From Burkholderiaceae bacterium (lineage in GTDB: Bacteria; Pseudomonadota; Gammaproteobacteria; Burkholderiales; Burkholderiaceae), in the NCBI GenBank assembly GCA_028871175.1, contig JAGWNU010000018.1:1-34641 (forward strand): DNA of 34,641 nucleotides. Reading direction: 5' to 3'. This document shows, piece by piece, positions 1 through 9,472 of the stretch; position 1 is the first letter of the stretch, and every line of letters begins with the position of its first letter. Below the pieces are notes generated by a model. The model searched no databases and had not been told where the DNA came from. It saw only the letters and a program-made list of their open reading frames with translations. The translations under genes were made by a program, and so were the position numbers.

Positions 1-6
1 TCTTTT

Positions 7-42
7 GCTTACTTTTCTTTGGCAAGACAAAGAAAAGTGAGT
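7..42. repeat. AT-rich perfect hairpin upstream of glgX
   Basis: Arms at 11-21 (ACTTTTCTTTG) and 28-38 (CAAAGAAAAGT) are exact inverse complements around a 6-base loop. The pairing can extend to 7-42 with two G-U pairs. It is AT-rich in a GC-rich context. No T-run follows on either strand, so it is not a classical terminator. It may be a dispersed intergenic repeat or the end structure of a gene left of the window. Confidence 0.55.
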
Positions 43-108
43 CGTGCCCGGCAGGGTACGAAACAGGGATGAACCACCAAGGCAAAAAGACGCAAAACGC
101 CTCAACCA

Positions 109-2376
109 ATGCTCCGCTTCCCCAAAACCCTCGCCCCCGGCAAACCCTTCCCCCTAGGCGCCCAATGGGACGGCCTGGGCATCAACTTCGCTGTCTTCTC
201 CGCCAACGCCAGCAAGATCGAACTCTGCATCTTCGACCCAACCGGCCGCAAGGAGCTGGTCCGCTTCGCCCTGCCCGAATGCACAGACGAGGTCTGGCAC
301 GGCTACCTGCCCGACGTCGAAGCCGGGCTGGTCTACGGCTATCGCGCCTACGGTCCATGGGAGCCGCAGCATGGTCACCGCTTCAACCCGCACAAGCTGT
401 TGCTCGATCCATACGCCCGCCGGCTCGCAGGCGCCCTGCGCTGGTCGGATGCGCTCTTCGGGTATCGGCTCAACTCCAATCGGGGGGATCTCTCGTTCGA
501 TCGCCGCGACAGCGCGCCTGCCATGCCCAAGGGCGTGGTCACCGACGAATCGTTCAACTGGGGCAACGACGTGCGTCCGAACATCCCGTGGTCGCGCACT
601 GTCATCTACGAAGCCCACGTGCGCGGCCTGTCGATGCTGCGCGACGACCTGCTACCGCCCGAGCGCGGCACCTTCAGCGCGCTGGGTGACGCCGCGTTGA
701 TCGACCATCTGCACACGCTGGGCGTCACGGCGGTCGAACTGCTGCCGATCCATGCATTCGTGCAGGATCAGTTCCTGCTGGAGCGCGGGCTGCGTAACTA
801 CTGGGGCTACAACACGCTCAGCTTCTTTGCGCCGGAACCGGGTTACCTGTCGACGCCTTCGCTGCATGAGTTGAAGGTGGCGATCCGGCGGCTGCATGCG
901 GCAGGCATCGAAGTCATCCTGGATGTCGTCTACAACCACACCTGCGAAGGCAGCGAACTGGGGCCCACGCTGTCCTTCCGCGGACTGGACAACGCGAGCT
1001 ACTACCGCCTGGTGCCCGGGCAGGAGCGCTATTTCATCAACGATACGGGCTGCGGCAACACGCTCAACCTGTCGCACCCGCGCGTGCTGCAGATGGTGAT
1101 GGATTCGCTGCGCTACTGGGTCAACGCGTTCCATGTGGATGGCTTCCGCTTCGACCTCGGCGTCACGCTCGGGCGCGAGGGCAACGGCTTCGATCCGGGC
1201 TCGGGCTTTTTCGACGCCGTGCGGCAGGACCCAGTGCTCTCCACGGTCAAGCTCATCGCCGAGCCTTGGGACGTGGGCCCCGACGGCTACCAGGTCGGCA
1301 ACCACCCGCCGGGCTTTGCGGAATGGAACGATCGGTTTCGCGATGGCGTGCGCCGCTTCTGGCGCGGTGATGCCGGTCTGCGCCCCGATCTGGCGGCACG
1401 CCTGACCGGCAGCGGAGACCTGTTCGACCGCCGGCATCGCCGGCCTTGGGCATCGGTCAACTACGTGGCCTCGCACGACGGCTTCACGCTGCGCGACCTC
1501 GTCACCTATGCCGACAAGCACAACGAGGCCAACGGAGAAGACAACCGCGATGGCCACAACGACAACTGCAGCGCCAACTGGGGGATCGAAGGCCCGACAG
1601 ATGATCCCGCCATCCGGGCCGTGCGCGAACGCGTGATCCGTTCGCTGCTGGCCACGGTGTTGTTCTCCAACGGCACGCCGATGCTGCTGGCGGGGGATGA
1701 GTTCGGCCGCACGCAGGATGGCAATAACAATGCGTATTGTCAGGACAACGCCATGTCCTGGCTCGACTGGGCATTGCTTGAGAAAGGCCCGGGGCAAGCG
1801 CTTTCGCGCTATACGGCACGACTGATTGCACTGCGCAAGGCCAGTCCGGCCCTGCGCTGTCCGCACTACGTGCACGGCAACGTCGAGATCCTGCCCGGGG
1901 TGCAGGACATTGCGTGGTTCGACGAGCGCGCACAGGTGCTCTCGCCCGACGCATGGAACGACAGCGAGGCCCGCGCGCTCGCGCTGCGCCGCGCCTGCGT
2001 CGAGACCATCGACGGCGAGGCGCGGCCGCACGTGGCACTGCTGCTGATCAACGGTGCGGCCGCCGACCTGACCTTCGTGCTGCCCGAACCTGCCATGGAT
2101 TGGCTCCTGGCCGTCGACAGCGCAGCGCCCGAGCAGGACGCACACCCACACGCCGGCGGCACGCTGAAGGTGGCGGGCCGCAGCGTGGTACTGATGCTCG
2201 CCACGCAACTGGCCAGCATCGCGCAGATTGCAGACCACCCCGATGCAGACGTTGCCGCCGAGACCGTCGGGGACGCGTCGCAAACCGAGCACCATCCCCA
2301 TCAGGACGCGCGCGTCGAACCCGCCATGCAGGATCAGGCCGAGCCCGCCGCAGGCAATGGAGACGCCACGCCATGA
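109..2376 (+). CDS. glgX: Glycogen debranching enzyme GlgX
   Basis: A GH13 alpha-1,6-glucosidase that removes short branches from glycogen or limit dextrins and supplies linear maltodextrins to the enzymes encoded next to it. An N-terminal CBM48-like domain (about residues 10-110) precedes the (beta/alpha)8 barrel. Conserved regions are visible: DVVYNH at 272-277, the nucleophile D349 in GFRFDLG, the acid/base E385 in IAEPWD, and D457 in SHDG. The family-typical NGEDNRDGHNDN block follows. At 755 residues it is longer than E. coli GlgX (about 657). The last 45-50 residues form a low-complexity tail rich in Asp, Glu, His and Ala. An in-frame stop at 70-72 and no other start codon fix the start at 109, although the ribosome binding site is poor. 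The stop overlaps the treZ start (ATGA, 2373-2376), so this is the first gene visible of a coupled operon. Confidence 0.95.
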   Translation: MLRFPKTLAPGKPFPLGAQWDGLGINFAVFSANASKIELCIFDPTGRKELVRFALPECTDEVWHGYLPDVEAGLVYGYRAYGPWEPQHGHRFNPHKLLLDPYARRLAGALRWSDALFGYRLNSNRGDLSFDRRDSAPAMPKGVVTDESFNWGNDVRPNIPWSRTVIYEAHVRGLSMLRDDLLPPERGTFSALGDAALIDHLHTLGVTAVELLPIHAFVQDQFLLERGLRNYWGYNTLSFFAPEPGYLSTPSLHELKVAIRRLHAAGIEVILDVVYNHTCEGSELGPTLSFRGLDNASYYRLVPGQERYFINDTGCGNTLNLSHPRVLQMVMDSLRYWVNAFHVDGFRFDLGVTLGREGNGFDPGSGFFDAVRQDPVLSTVKLIAEPWDVGPDGYQVGNHPPGFAEWNDRFRDGVRRFWRGDAGLRPDLAARLTGSGDLFDRRHRRPWASVNYVASHDGFTLRDLVTYADKHNEANGEDNRDGHNDNCSANWGIEGPTDDPAIRAVRERVIRSLLATVLFSNGTPMLLAGDEFGRTQDGNNNAYCQDNAMSWLDWALLEKGPGQALSRYTARLIALRKASPALRCPHYVHGNVEILPGVQDIAWFDERAQVLSPDAWNDSEARALALRRACVETIDGEARPHVALLLINGAAADLTFVLPEPAMDWLLAVDSAAPEQDAHPHAGGTLKVAGRSVVLMLATQLASIAQIADHPDADVAAETVGDASQTEHHPHQDARVEPAMQDQAEPAAGNGDATP

Positions 2377-4214
2377 CCGAACCCGCCGCCCGCTTCGTCC
2401 ACGACATGCCGTTCGGCACCACCGTTCTGCCCGATGGCACCACCCGCTTCCGCCTGTGGGCGCCCGATGCCGCTGAAGTCTGGGTCGATTCCGACAACCG
2501 CAACACCCTCCGCATGGCTGCGGAGCCGGACGGCTGGTTCGCCGTCGTGGCGCCGGTCGGGGAGGGTACGAGCTACCGGTACCGCGTCACCAGCCGGCAG
2601 GGGATCACCCTGTCGGTGCCCGACCCCGCCGCGCGCGCACAGTGGCAGGACCTGGCCGGCCCCAGCCTGGTCATCGACCCGCGACGCTACCGCTGGCAGC
2701 ATGCCGGCTGGCGCGGCCGGCCCTGGCACGAGACCGTGCTGTACGAGCTGCACGTCGGTGCGCTGGGTGGGTTTCGCGGCGTACGGGCGCGCCTGCACGA
2801 GCTGGCACGGCTCGGCGTCACCGCTGTCGAGCTGATGCCCGTGGCCGAGTTTCCGGGCGCGCGCAACTGGGGCTACGACGGCGTGCTGCCCTTCGCGCCC
2901 GACGCAAGCTATGGCACGCCCGACGATCTCAAGGCGCTCATCGACACCGCGCACGGTCTCGGCATCATGGTGTTCCTCGATGTGGTCTACAACCACTTCG
3001 GGCCGGACGGCAATGCCCTGCATCACTACGCACAGGGCTTCTTTCGGGATGACGTGCATACACCCTGGGGCGCGGCCATCGACTTTCGCGTGCCCGAAGT
3101 GCGTGAGTTCTTCATCCAGAACGCGCTGATGTGGCTCATGGAATATCGCTTCGATGGCCTGCGGCTCGACGCCGTCCACGCCATCACCGAACGCGACTGG
3201 CTCGGTGAACTGGCCGCGCGCGTGCGCCTGGCGGCAGAGCCCGGGCGGCACGTCCACCTCGTGCTCGAGAACGAAGACAATGCGGCATCGCTGTTGCGCG
3301 ACGCGGGCGCCCACGGCGATTTCGACGCCCAATGGAACGACGACGGGCACAACGCCCTCCACGTGCTGCTGACCGGCGAGCACGAGGCCTACTACGCCGC
3401 CTATGCCGATGCGCCCGCCCAGCGGCTCGCACGCGTGCTGCAGGAAGGCTTCAGCTACCAGGGCGAGCCCTCGCCCATCCACAACAACGCACCGCGTGGC
3501 GAGCCAAGCGCCCACTTGCCGCCGACCGCGTTCGTGCTGTTCCTGCAGAACCACGACCAGATCGGCAACCGTGCCTTCGGCGAACGCCTGACCCAACTCG
3601 TGCACCCAGACGCGTTGCACGCTGCGCAGACGCTCCTGCTGCTGAGCCCCCAGATACCGATGCTGTTCATGGGCGAGGAATGGGGCAGCACGTGCCCGTT
3701 CCTGTACTTCACCAGCCATCACGGCGCACTGGCCGATGCCGTGCGTGAGGGACGCCGGCGGGAGTTCGCCAGGTTCGCGGCGTTTGCCGACCCGCATCAG
3801 CGCGCGCGCATTCCCGACCCGAACGACGAGCGCACCTACCTCGCGTCTTGCCCGGGCGAGGCCGACGCACGCAACCCCGAACACGTCGGATGGCTCAGCC
3901 GCGTGCACCGGCTGCTGGCCTTGCGCCACGCCGAGATCATGCCCCGACTGCCCGGCGCCCGCGCGCTCGACGCCGTGCCGCTTGGCGCCACCGGCGCGCT
4001 GGCCCGCTGGCGCCTGGGCGATGGCAGCCTGCTGACGCTGGCGCTCAACGTCGGGGCCCAGCCCGTTGCCGTGCCCACCGCGCTCGCCGGCAGCCCGGCC
4101 GATCTGCTGCACGAGTCGCGTGAGGGCGCGGCGACGGCACTCATCGCGCATCGACTGCCCGGTCGCGCCTGCGTGGCCCTGCTGCACAGGCCCATGCCCG
4201 CCTCATTCGCCTGA
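2373..4214 (+). CDS. treZ: Malto-oligosyltrehalose trehalohydrolase TreZ
   Basis: This GH13 enzyme (EC 3.2.1.141) releases free trehalose from maltooligosyl trehalose, the second step of the TreY-TreZ pathway. The protein is 613 residues. An N-terminal E-set domain (about 10-95) is followed by a catalytic barrel with VVYNHFGPDGN, the nucleophile D266 in GLRLDAVHAI, the acid/base E299 in LVLENED and D395 in QNHDQIGNR. These are TreZ-type variants of the GH13 motifs. The frame stays open upstream into glgX, but the start at 2373 is preferred: it gives the 4-base ATGA overlap with glgX, a GGAG ten bases upstream, and a normal family N-terminus. malQ follows after 5 bases. Sits in the cytoplasm. 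Confidence 0.95.
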   Translation: MTEPAARFVHDMPFGTTVLPDGTTRFRLWAPDAAEVWVDSDNRNTLRMAAEPDGWFAVVAPVGEGTSYRYRVTSRQGITLSVPDPAARAQWQDLAGPSLVIDPRRYRWQHAGWRGRPWHETVLYELHVGALGGFRGVRARLHELARLGVTAVELMPVAEFPGARNWGYDGVLPFAPDASYGTPDDLKALIDTAHGLGIMVFLDVVYNHFGPDGNALHHYAQGFFRDDVHTPWGAAIDFRVPEVREFFIQNALMWLMEYRFDGLRLDAVHAITERDWLGELAARVRLAAEPGRHVHLVLENEDNAASLLRDAGAHGDFDAQWNDDGHNALHVLLTGEHEAYYAAYADAPAQRLARVLQEGFSYQGEPSPIHNNAPRGEPSAHLPPTAFVLFLQNHDQIGNRAFGERLTQLVHPDALHAAQTLLLLSPQIPMLFMGEEWGSTCPFLYFTSHHGALADAVREGRRREFARFAAFADPHQRARIPDPNDERTYLASCPGEADARNPEHVGWLSRVHRLLALRHAEIMPRLPGARALDAVPLGATGALARWRLGDGSLLTLALNVGAQPVAVPTALAGSPADLLHESREGAATALIAHRLPGRACVALLHRPMPASFA

Positions 4215-4219
4215 GCATC

Positions 4220-6502
4220 ATGGACTCCACCCGCAACGCGCCCGGCACGCCCTTCACGCCACTCCAGCAGCTGGCCACCGAGGCCGGCCTCCTCGTCGAC
4301 TGGGAGGATGCCGCCAGCCGTCCCATGCGCGTGGCCGACGACGTCCTGCGCGCCGTGCTGGGCTCGCTCGGCCTGCCGGCCGCCACCTCGGCCGACGTGG
4401 CGGACAGCCAGGGGCGCCTGCGCGCGGAAGCCGAAGCAACGGCCATCCCGCCGCTGGTGACCGGCGTGGCGGGGCAGCCCATCGCGCTTCACACGACGGC
4501 GCCGCAAGCGGCCTTGCTTGCCGGCCGGCGTTACCGCATCGACTTCGAACGCGAAGGCGGCACCGACGCCACGCTCAGCATGAGCGCTGACGCGCGCCAG
4601 GCTACCCTGCAGCTGGCACCCGTGCAGGTGGCGGGGTACCACCGCCTGCGCATCGAGGCCGGGCCGGATGCCGTCATCGACAGCACCCTCGCCATCGCGC
4701 CCGCGCGGTGTTACGGCGTGGCCGATGCACTGCGCGAGCGGGGTCGCCCTGCCAACGCGCGCCTATGGGGCAGTTCGGCCCAACTCTACGGCCTGCGATG
4801 CGGTGGAGACCACGCTGCAGTCAGCGCAGGCCTGGGCGATTACACCGCGGCCGGCGCGCTCGCCCGCCACCTGGCGCGACACGGCGCCGATGCGCTCGCC
4901 CTGAGCCCGGTCCATGCGATGTTCACTTCGGATGCCCACCGCTACTCGCCCTACTCGCCGTCCAGCCGCTTGTTCTTGAACGCGTGGATGATCGACCCGG
5001 CCGCCCTATTTGGCGACGACGCCGTCCGGCAGGTGGTGATCGATTCCAGCCTCGTCGATGACTTTGCCCGCCTCGAGGCGGCCCCGCTGATCGACTGGGC
5101 CGCCAGTGGCAGGGCGCGCATGACGGTACTGCGCGCGTTGCATCGGCAGATGCTGCAATCGGCGGCGGGCAATGGCGCGGGTCGGCCGCTGGTTGAGGAC
5201 TACCGTGCGTTCTGCGCCGCGGCCGGGCGCAGCCTGCTCGATCACGCTCACTTCGAGACACTGGACGCGCACCTGGGCCCGGCGCACTGGAAGCAGTGGC
5301 CGGCGCAGCATCAGGACCCGACGTACCTCGCCGTCCAGGCGTTCGCACGCGAGCACGCGGACGACGTGGACTTCCATCTCTTCCTGCAGTGGGCGGCTTC
5401 CCGACAGTTGGCAGCGGCCCAGCGGGCGGCGCAGGACGCCGGCATGGCCATCGGTCTGATCGCCGATCTTGCCGTCGGCACCGACAGCGCGGGCAGCCAC
5501 GCGTGGTCGCAGCAGCAGGCGCTGCTGATCGGCGTGACGGTGGGTGCGCCGCCCGACATGTTCAACGCGCACGGCCAGGGCTGGGGCCTGACCACGTTCA
5601 GCCCCCGAGCCATGCGCACGCAGGGCTTTGCGGCGTTCATCGACATGCTGCGCGCCGTGATGGCGGTGCCCGGCGGCGTGCGCATCGACCACGTGCTCGG
5701 CCTCATGCGGCTGTGGGTGATTCCCGACGGCGCGCGACCGCTGGATGGCGTGTACCTGCGCTACCCGCTGCAAGACCTGCTGCGGCTGGTGGCACTGGAA
5801 TCGTGGCGCAATCGCTGCGTCGTCATCGGGGAAGACCTGGGCACGGTGCCCGCCGGCCTGCGCGACCGGCTTGCCGACGATGGACTGCTCGGCATGCGCA
5901 TCCTGTGGTTCGAGCGCGACGACACGCAGATCGACGCGCCGTACCGGGCGCCGCACACCTGGGCGCCCGCCTCGGTGGCGATGACCAGTACACACGACAC
6001 CCCCACGCTGGTTGGCTGGTGGGTGGGCAACGACCTGCGCTGGCAAGGCAAGCTCGGCCTGCTGCCGGTCGGCATGAGCGAGCGCGACGCACACGTGCAG
6101 CGCATGCATGATCGCGTCGCGCTGGTGGAAGCATTTGCCGACCACAACCGCCAGGTGCTGGCCGAGGGCGGTGTGCCGCGCCTCTGCGTGGCGCCTTTGC
6201 AGGCCGCACTGGAGCACGCGCGCAACAGCAGCGCCCCGCTGGCCGACGCCATCCTGCAAGCGAGCGCGCAGGACTTTGCCACGGCGGCCACTGCATTCAC
6301 GGGGGCGGCACCCACACCGCTGGCCCTCGTCCCGCTCGAAGACCTGCTGGGCCTGGCAGAACAGCCCAACCTGCCCAGCACGATCGACACGCATCCGAAC
6401 TGGCGCCGCCGCCTGCCCGCACCGCTCGACACGCTGCTGGACGCGCCCGCCATCCGGGCCCGCCTGGCAGCCCTGGCAAATGCACGCGGGAGCCTTCCAT
6501 GA
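4220..6502 (+). CDS. malQ: 4-alpha-glucanotransferase (amylomaltase) MalQ
   Basis: A GH77 disproportionating enzyme (EC 2.4.1.25) that moves glucan segments between maltodextrins. It recycles short chains left by GlgX into chains long enough for TreY. It has 760 residues, with the long N-terminal region usual in proteobacterial MalQ. Visible GH77 features: GAPPDMFNAHGQGWG, the nucleophile D490 in RIDHVLGLMRLW, the acid/base E538 in GEDLGTVP, and D593 in STHDTPT. It starts 5 bases after the treZ stop with no clear ribosome binding site, so translational coupling is likely. Its stop overlaps the treY start (ATGA, 6499-6502). The clustering suggests that glucan remodelling is dedicated to trehalose production here. 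Confidence 0.95.
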   Translation: MDSTRNAPGTPFTPLQQLATEAGLLVDWEDAASRPMRVADDVLRAVLGSLGLPAATSADVADSQGRLRAEAEATAIPPLVTGVAGQPIALHTTAPQAALLAGRRYRIDFEREGGTDATLSMSADARQATLQLAPVQVAGYHRLRIEAGPDAVIDSTLAIAPARCYGVADALRERGRPANARLWGSSAQLYGLRCGGDHAAVSAGLGDYTAAGALARHLARHGADALALSPVHAMFTSDAHRYSPYSPSSRLFLNAWMIDPAALFGDDAVRQVVIDSSLVDDFARLEAAPLIDWAASGRARMTVLRALHRQMLQSAAGNGAGRPLVEDYRAFCAAAGRSLLDHAHFETLDAHLGPAHWKQWPAQHQDPTYLAVQAFAREHADDVDFHLFLQWAASRQLAAAQRAAQDAGMAIGLIADLAVGTDSAGSHAWSQQQALLIGVTVGAPPDMFNAHGQGWGLTTFSPRAMRTQGFAAFIDMLRAVMAVPGGVRIDHVLGLMRLWVIPDGARPLDGVYLRYPLQDLLRLVALESWRNRCVVIGEDLGTVPAGLRDRLADDGLLGMRILWFERDDTQIDAPYRAPHTWAPASVAMTSTHDTPTLVGWWVGNDLRWQGKLGLLPVGMSERDAHVQRMHDRVALVEAFADHNRQVLAEGGVPRLCVAPLQAALEHARNSSAPLADAILQASAQDFATAATAFTGAAPTPLALVPLEDLLGLAEQPNLPSTIDTHPNWRRRLPAPLDTLLDAPAIRARLAALANARGSLP

Positions 6503-9312
6503 GCACGCCTGTCATGCCCCTCCTGCCCCGGCCGGTGCCGCGCGCCACCGTACGCCTGCAGTTGCACCGCGGCTTCACGTTCGACGATGCAAGGGCGCTG
6601 CTGGACGACTTTGCGACGCTCGGCATCTCGCACGTGTACACGTCCCCCATCACCACGGCGCAGCCCGGTTCGACGCATGGCTATGACGTGGTCGACCCCA
6701 CCCGCGTGAACCCCGAACTGGGCGGTCAATCGTCTCTCGGGCAGCTCGTGGATGCGCTGCATGCACGGGGCATGGGCCTCATCGTCGATATCGTGCCCAA
6801 TCACATGGGCGTGGGCGGCGCGCACAACGCCTGGTGGCTCGACGTGCTCGAATGCGGGCCCGACAGCGCCTATGCGGGCTTCTTCGACATCGACTGGCAG
6901 CCCGCCAACCCGGCGCTGCGCAACCGGGTGCTTGCGCCGTTCCTTGGCGAACCCTACGCCGATGCGCTGGCGGGTGCGCGCCTGCAGCTGGCATACGAAC
7001 CAGCCGCCGCGCGGCTCGACATCACGTACTACGACCATCGCTTTCCGGTCGCCCTGTGCGATTACGCAACGCTGCTGGGCACCGGCGACGCAGACGCAAC
7101 CGCGCGGGCGGTGGCTGATCTGTTTGCCGCGCTGGGCACGATCCGCTCCGTGCACGCGCGCCGTGAATGCACCGATGCCGCGCGCGATGCGCTACGCAAC
7201 TTTGCGGCCACCGACGCGGGCGCCGCGCACATCGCCCAGGTGCTGCAGGCGCTGAACGCGCAGCCGGACCAGCTGGATGCCCTGATGACGCGCCAGCACT
7301 GGCGCCTCGCCCACTGGCGCACGGCCAACGACGAGGTCAACTGGCGCCGCTTTTTCGACATCAGTTCGCTGGCCGGGCTGCGCATCGAACGCGCGGACGT
7401 CTTCGAAGCCACGCATGCGCTGCTGTTCAGGCTCTATCGACAGGGCTGGATCGACGGGGTGCGCATCGACCACGTCGACGGCCTGGCCGATCCCGCCGCC
7501 TATTGCCGCCAGCTGCGCCGTAGGCTACAGGCCGAGCACACCGCGCGCCCGGCGGATCGGCGTGGCAGCCGCTCCTGGATCGTGGTGGAGAAGATCCTCG
7601 CTCACGATGAGGCCATGCGCACCGACTGGGACATCGACGGCACGAGCGGCTACGACTTCATGAACGAGGTCGGCGCCCTGCTGCATGACGCGCAGGGCGA
7701 AGACGCGCTGACGCAAGGCTGGCTGGAATGGACCGGCGCCCCGGCTTGCGAGGCTGCATTCAGGGCGACGGCGCTGCCGGCGCGCGGGCAGATTCTGCGT
7801 GAACACTTCGCGGCGGAACTCGACGCGGCCACGACGGCGCTGCATGCCGTGGCCCAGCAGCAGCGCGAAACGCACGATGTCACGTGGCACGGCATCCGTC
7901 GCGCCTTGACCGAGGTGGTGGTGCATTTTCCGGTGTACCGCACCTATGCCAACGCGCATGGCCGGGATGCGCAGGACACCGCCATCGTGCGGACCGCGAT
8001 CGAGCACGCAAGGACGTGCCTGCGACGGGTGGATCAGCCGGTGCTGCGCTGGCTGGATGCATGGCTGGGCGGTCAACCCGCCGGACAGAACAAGCTGCGG
8101 CAGCACGCTTTGCGCCGATGCCAGCAGTTGTCCTCGCCAGTCGCGGCCAAGGCGGTGGAGGACACGGCGTGCTACCGCTACGGGCGGCTGCTGTCGCGCA
8201 ACGAGGTCGGTGCGGACCCGGGGCAGTTCGCCATCAGCGCGGCCGCCTTTCACCGGGCCATGCAGGCGCGTGCCGGCACCTGGCCGCACGCGCTGCTTGC
8301 TACCGCCACGCACGATCACAAGCGCGGGGAAGACGTGCGCGCGCGGCTGGCCGTACTCTCGGAACAGGCCGCGCACTGGCTGGCCACCGCACACCAATGG
8401 CGCGCCGATCACGCGGCATGGGTGCGCCATCTGCCGGGAGGGCCGGCCCCTTCACCGGCGGCGCAATGGATGCTGTATCAAACCCTGGTGGGCGTCTGGC
8501 CCGCCGGACTCGACTGGCGCAACACCGACGCCGTGCGTGCGCTGGCAGAACGTGTCGCCCGCTGGCAGGAAAAGGCGCAGCGCGAAGCGAAGCTGCGCAC
8601 CGACTGGTTTGCGCCCGATGCGGGCTACGAGGCCGCGTGCCGCGAGTTCGTCTTCACGCTGCTCACGGGTGAGGCTGCGCCCGCCTTTCTGCCCTCGCTG
8701 TCGGCCTTCGTGCAAGGCATCGCGCCGGCTGCGGCGGTCAATGGCCTGACCCAGGCCCTGCTGCGCGTGACGGCCCCCGGGGTGCCCGACCTCTACCAGG
8801 GCACCGACTTCTGGGACACCAGCCTGGTCGACCCCGACAACCGCCAGCCGGTCGACTACGCTGCGCGGCACCGCGCCTTGCATGCGCTGAACGTGCATGC
8901 CGGCCACAGCCTCGCCGCGTTGCTGACGCATTGGGCCGATGGCCGCATCAAGCAGGCCATGCTGGCACGGGCGTTGACCTTGCGTGCTGCGCGGCCAGCC
9001 GTGTTCGAGACAGGCGGTTACCAGCCGCTCGCGGTAAGCGGCAGCGGCGCCGCGCATGTGCTGGCATTCGCGCGCGAGCATGAAGACCAGGCAGTGGTCG
9101 TCATCGTGCCGCTGCACGTCTCTGCGCTGCTGGGGCACGCCACGACACCCGCCTTTCCCACCGGGGCATGGCGGGATACCACCGTCTGCCTGCCGGCCGC
9201 CCTCTGCCAGACGGCGCTGCACAGCGCGTTCGATGGGCAGACGCTGCACAGCCCGCGCCTCGCGCTCGGGCAGGTGTTGGCGCACCTGCCGGTCGCCTTG
9301 CTGCACACCTGA
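6499..9312 (+). CDS. treY: Malto-oligosyltrehalose synthase TreY
   Basis: This GH13 intramolecular transglycosylase (EC 5.4.99.15) converts the reducing-end alpha-1,4 bond of a maltodextrin to an alpha-1,1 bond, forming the substrate of TreZ. At 937 residues it is a full-length family member, though longer than many. The N-terminus (ATVRLQLHRGFTFDDA, then YTSPITTAQPGSTHGYD) is typical of TreY. Catalytic candidates are D324 in GVRIDHVDGL, E364 in WIVVEKIL and D606 in ATHDHKRGED. The C-terminal part contains the conserved VPDLYQGTDFW segment. A GGGAG lies just upstream of the start inside malQ. It is the last gene of the operon. No intrinsic terminator is evident in the 160 bases that follow. 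Confidence 0.95.
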   Translation: MSTPVMPLLPRPVPRATVRLQLHRGFTFDDARALLDDFATLGISHVYTSPITTAQPGSTHGYDVVDPTRVNPELGGQSSLGQLVDALHARGMGLIVDIVPNHMGVGGAHNAWWLDVLECGPDSAYAGFFDIDWQPANPALRNRVLAPFLGEPYADALAGARLQLAYEPAAARLDITYYDHRFPVALCDYATLLGTGDADATARAVADLFAALGTIRSVHARRECTDAARDALRNFAATDAGAAHIAQVLQALNAQPDQLDALMTRQHWRLAHWRTANDEVNWRRFFDISSLAGLRIERADVFEATHALLFRLYRQGWIDGVRIDHVDGLADPAAYCRQLRRRLQAEHTARPADRRGSRSWIVVEKILAHDEAMRTDWDIDGTSGYDFMNEVGALLHDAQGEDALTQGWLEWTGAPACEAAFRATALPARGQILREHFAAELDAATTALHAVAQQQRETHDVTWHGIRRALTEVVVHFPVYRTYANAHGRDAQDTAIVRTAIEHARTCLRRVDQPVLRWLDAWLGGQPAGQNKLRQHALRRCQQLSSPVAAKAVEDTACYRYGRLLSRNEVGADPGQFAISAAAFHRAMQARAGTWPHALLATATHDHKRGEDVRARLAVLSEQAAHWLATAHQWRADHAAWVRHLPGGPAPSPAAQWMLYQTLVGVWPAGLDWRNTDAVRALAERVARWQEKAQREAKLRTDWFAPDAGYEAACREFVFTLLTGEAAPAFLPSLSAFVQGIAPAAAVNGLTQALLRVTAPGVPDLYQGTDFWDTSLVDPDNRQPVDYAARHRALHALNVHAGHSLAALLTHWADGRIKQAMLARALTLRAARPAVFETGGYQPLAVSGSGAAHVLAFAREHEDQAVVVIVPLHVSALLGHATTPAFPTGAWRDTTVCLPAALCQTALHSAFDGQTLHSPRLALGQVLAHLPVALLHT

Positions 9313-9404
9313 TAGCCACCTGCCGCCAAGGTCCACGGTCTCGCCTCACTCCGGTTCACGGGTTAACACCGACTGCGGGCCACCCCGGACCGATCTAAAA
9401 TTCC

Positions 9405-9467
9405 TCTATTCATATAGATGACTAGAGCAATGCGTCACTGACGCATCGCCCGCGTCACCCGGAGGAG
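9405..9467 (+). promoter_or_regulatory. Operator-like palindromes and RBS before the MFS gene
   Basis: Three elements are packed together. A small inverted repeat TCTAT/ATAGA spans 9405-9418. A perfect 8-base inverted repeat ATGCGTCA-C-TGACGCAT spans 9430-9446. Its GCGTCAC core recurs as a direct repeat at 9452-9458, 20 bases downstream. A strong ribosome binding site GGAGGAG lies at 9461-9467. A TAAAAT at 9396-9401 could be a -10 element but lacks a good -35. The palindrome looks like a binding site for a dimeric regulator. No candidate regulator gene adjoins it. Confidence 0.45.
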
Positions 9468-9472
9468 ACCGC

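Noticed and set aside
652-2301. Long open frame on the minus strand of glgX
   Set aside because: A shadow frame caused by high GC; no motifs, start signals or family resemblance. Similar long antisense frames over treZ, malQ and treY were rejected for the same reason.
1914-2372. Extension of the treZ frame back into glgX
   Set aside because: The added protein is Arg-rich out-of-frame translation of glgX; the ATG at 2373 overlaps the glgX stop and gives a normal TreZ.
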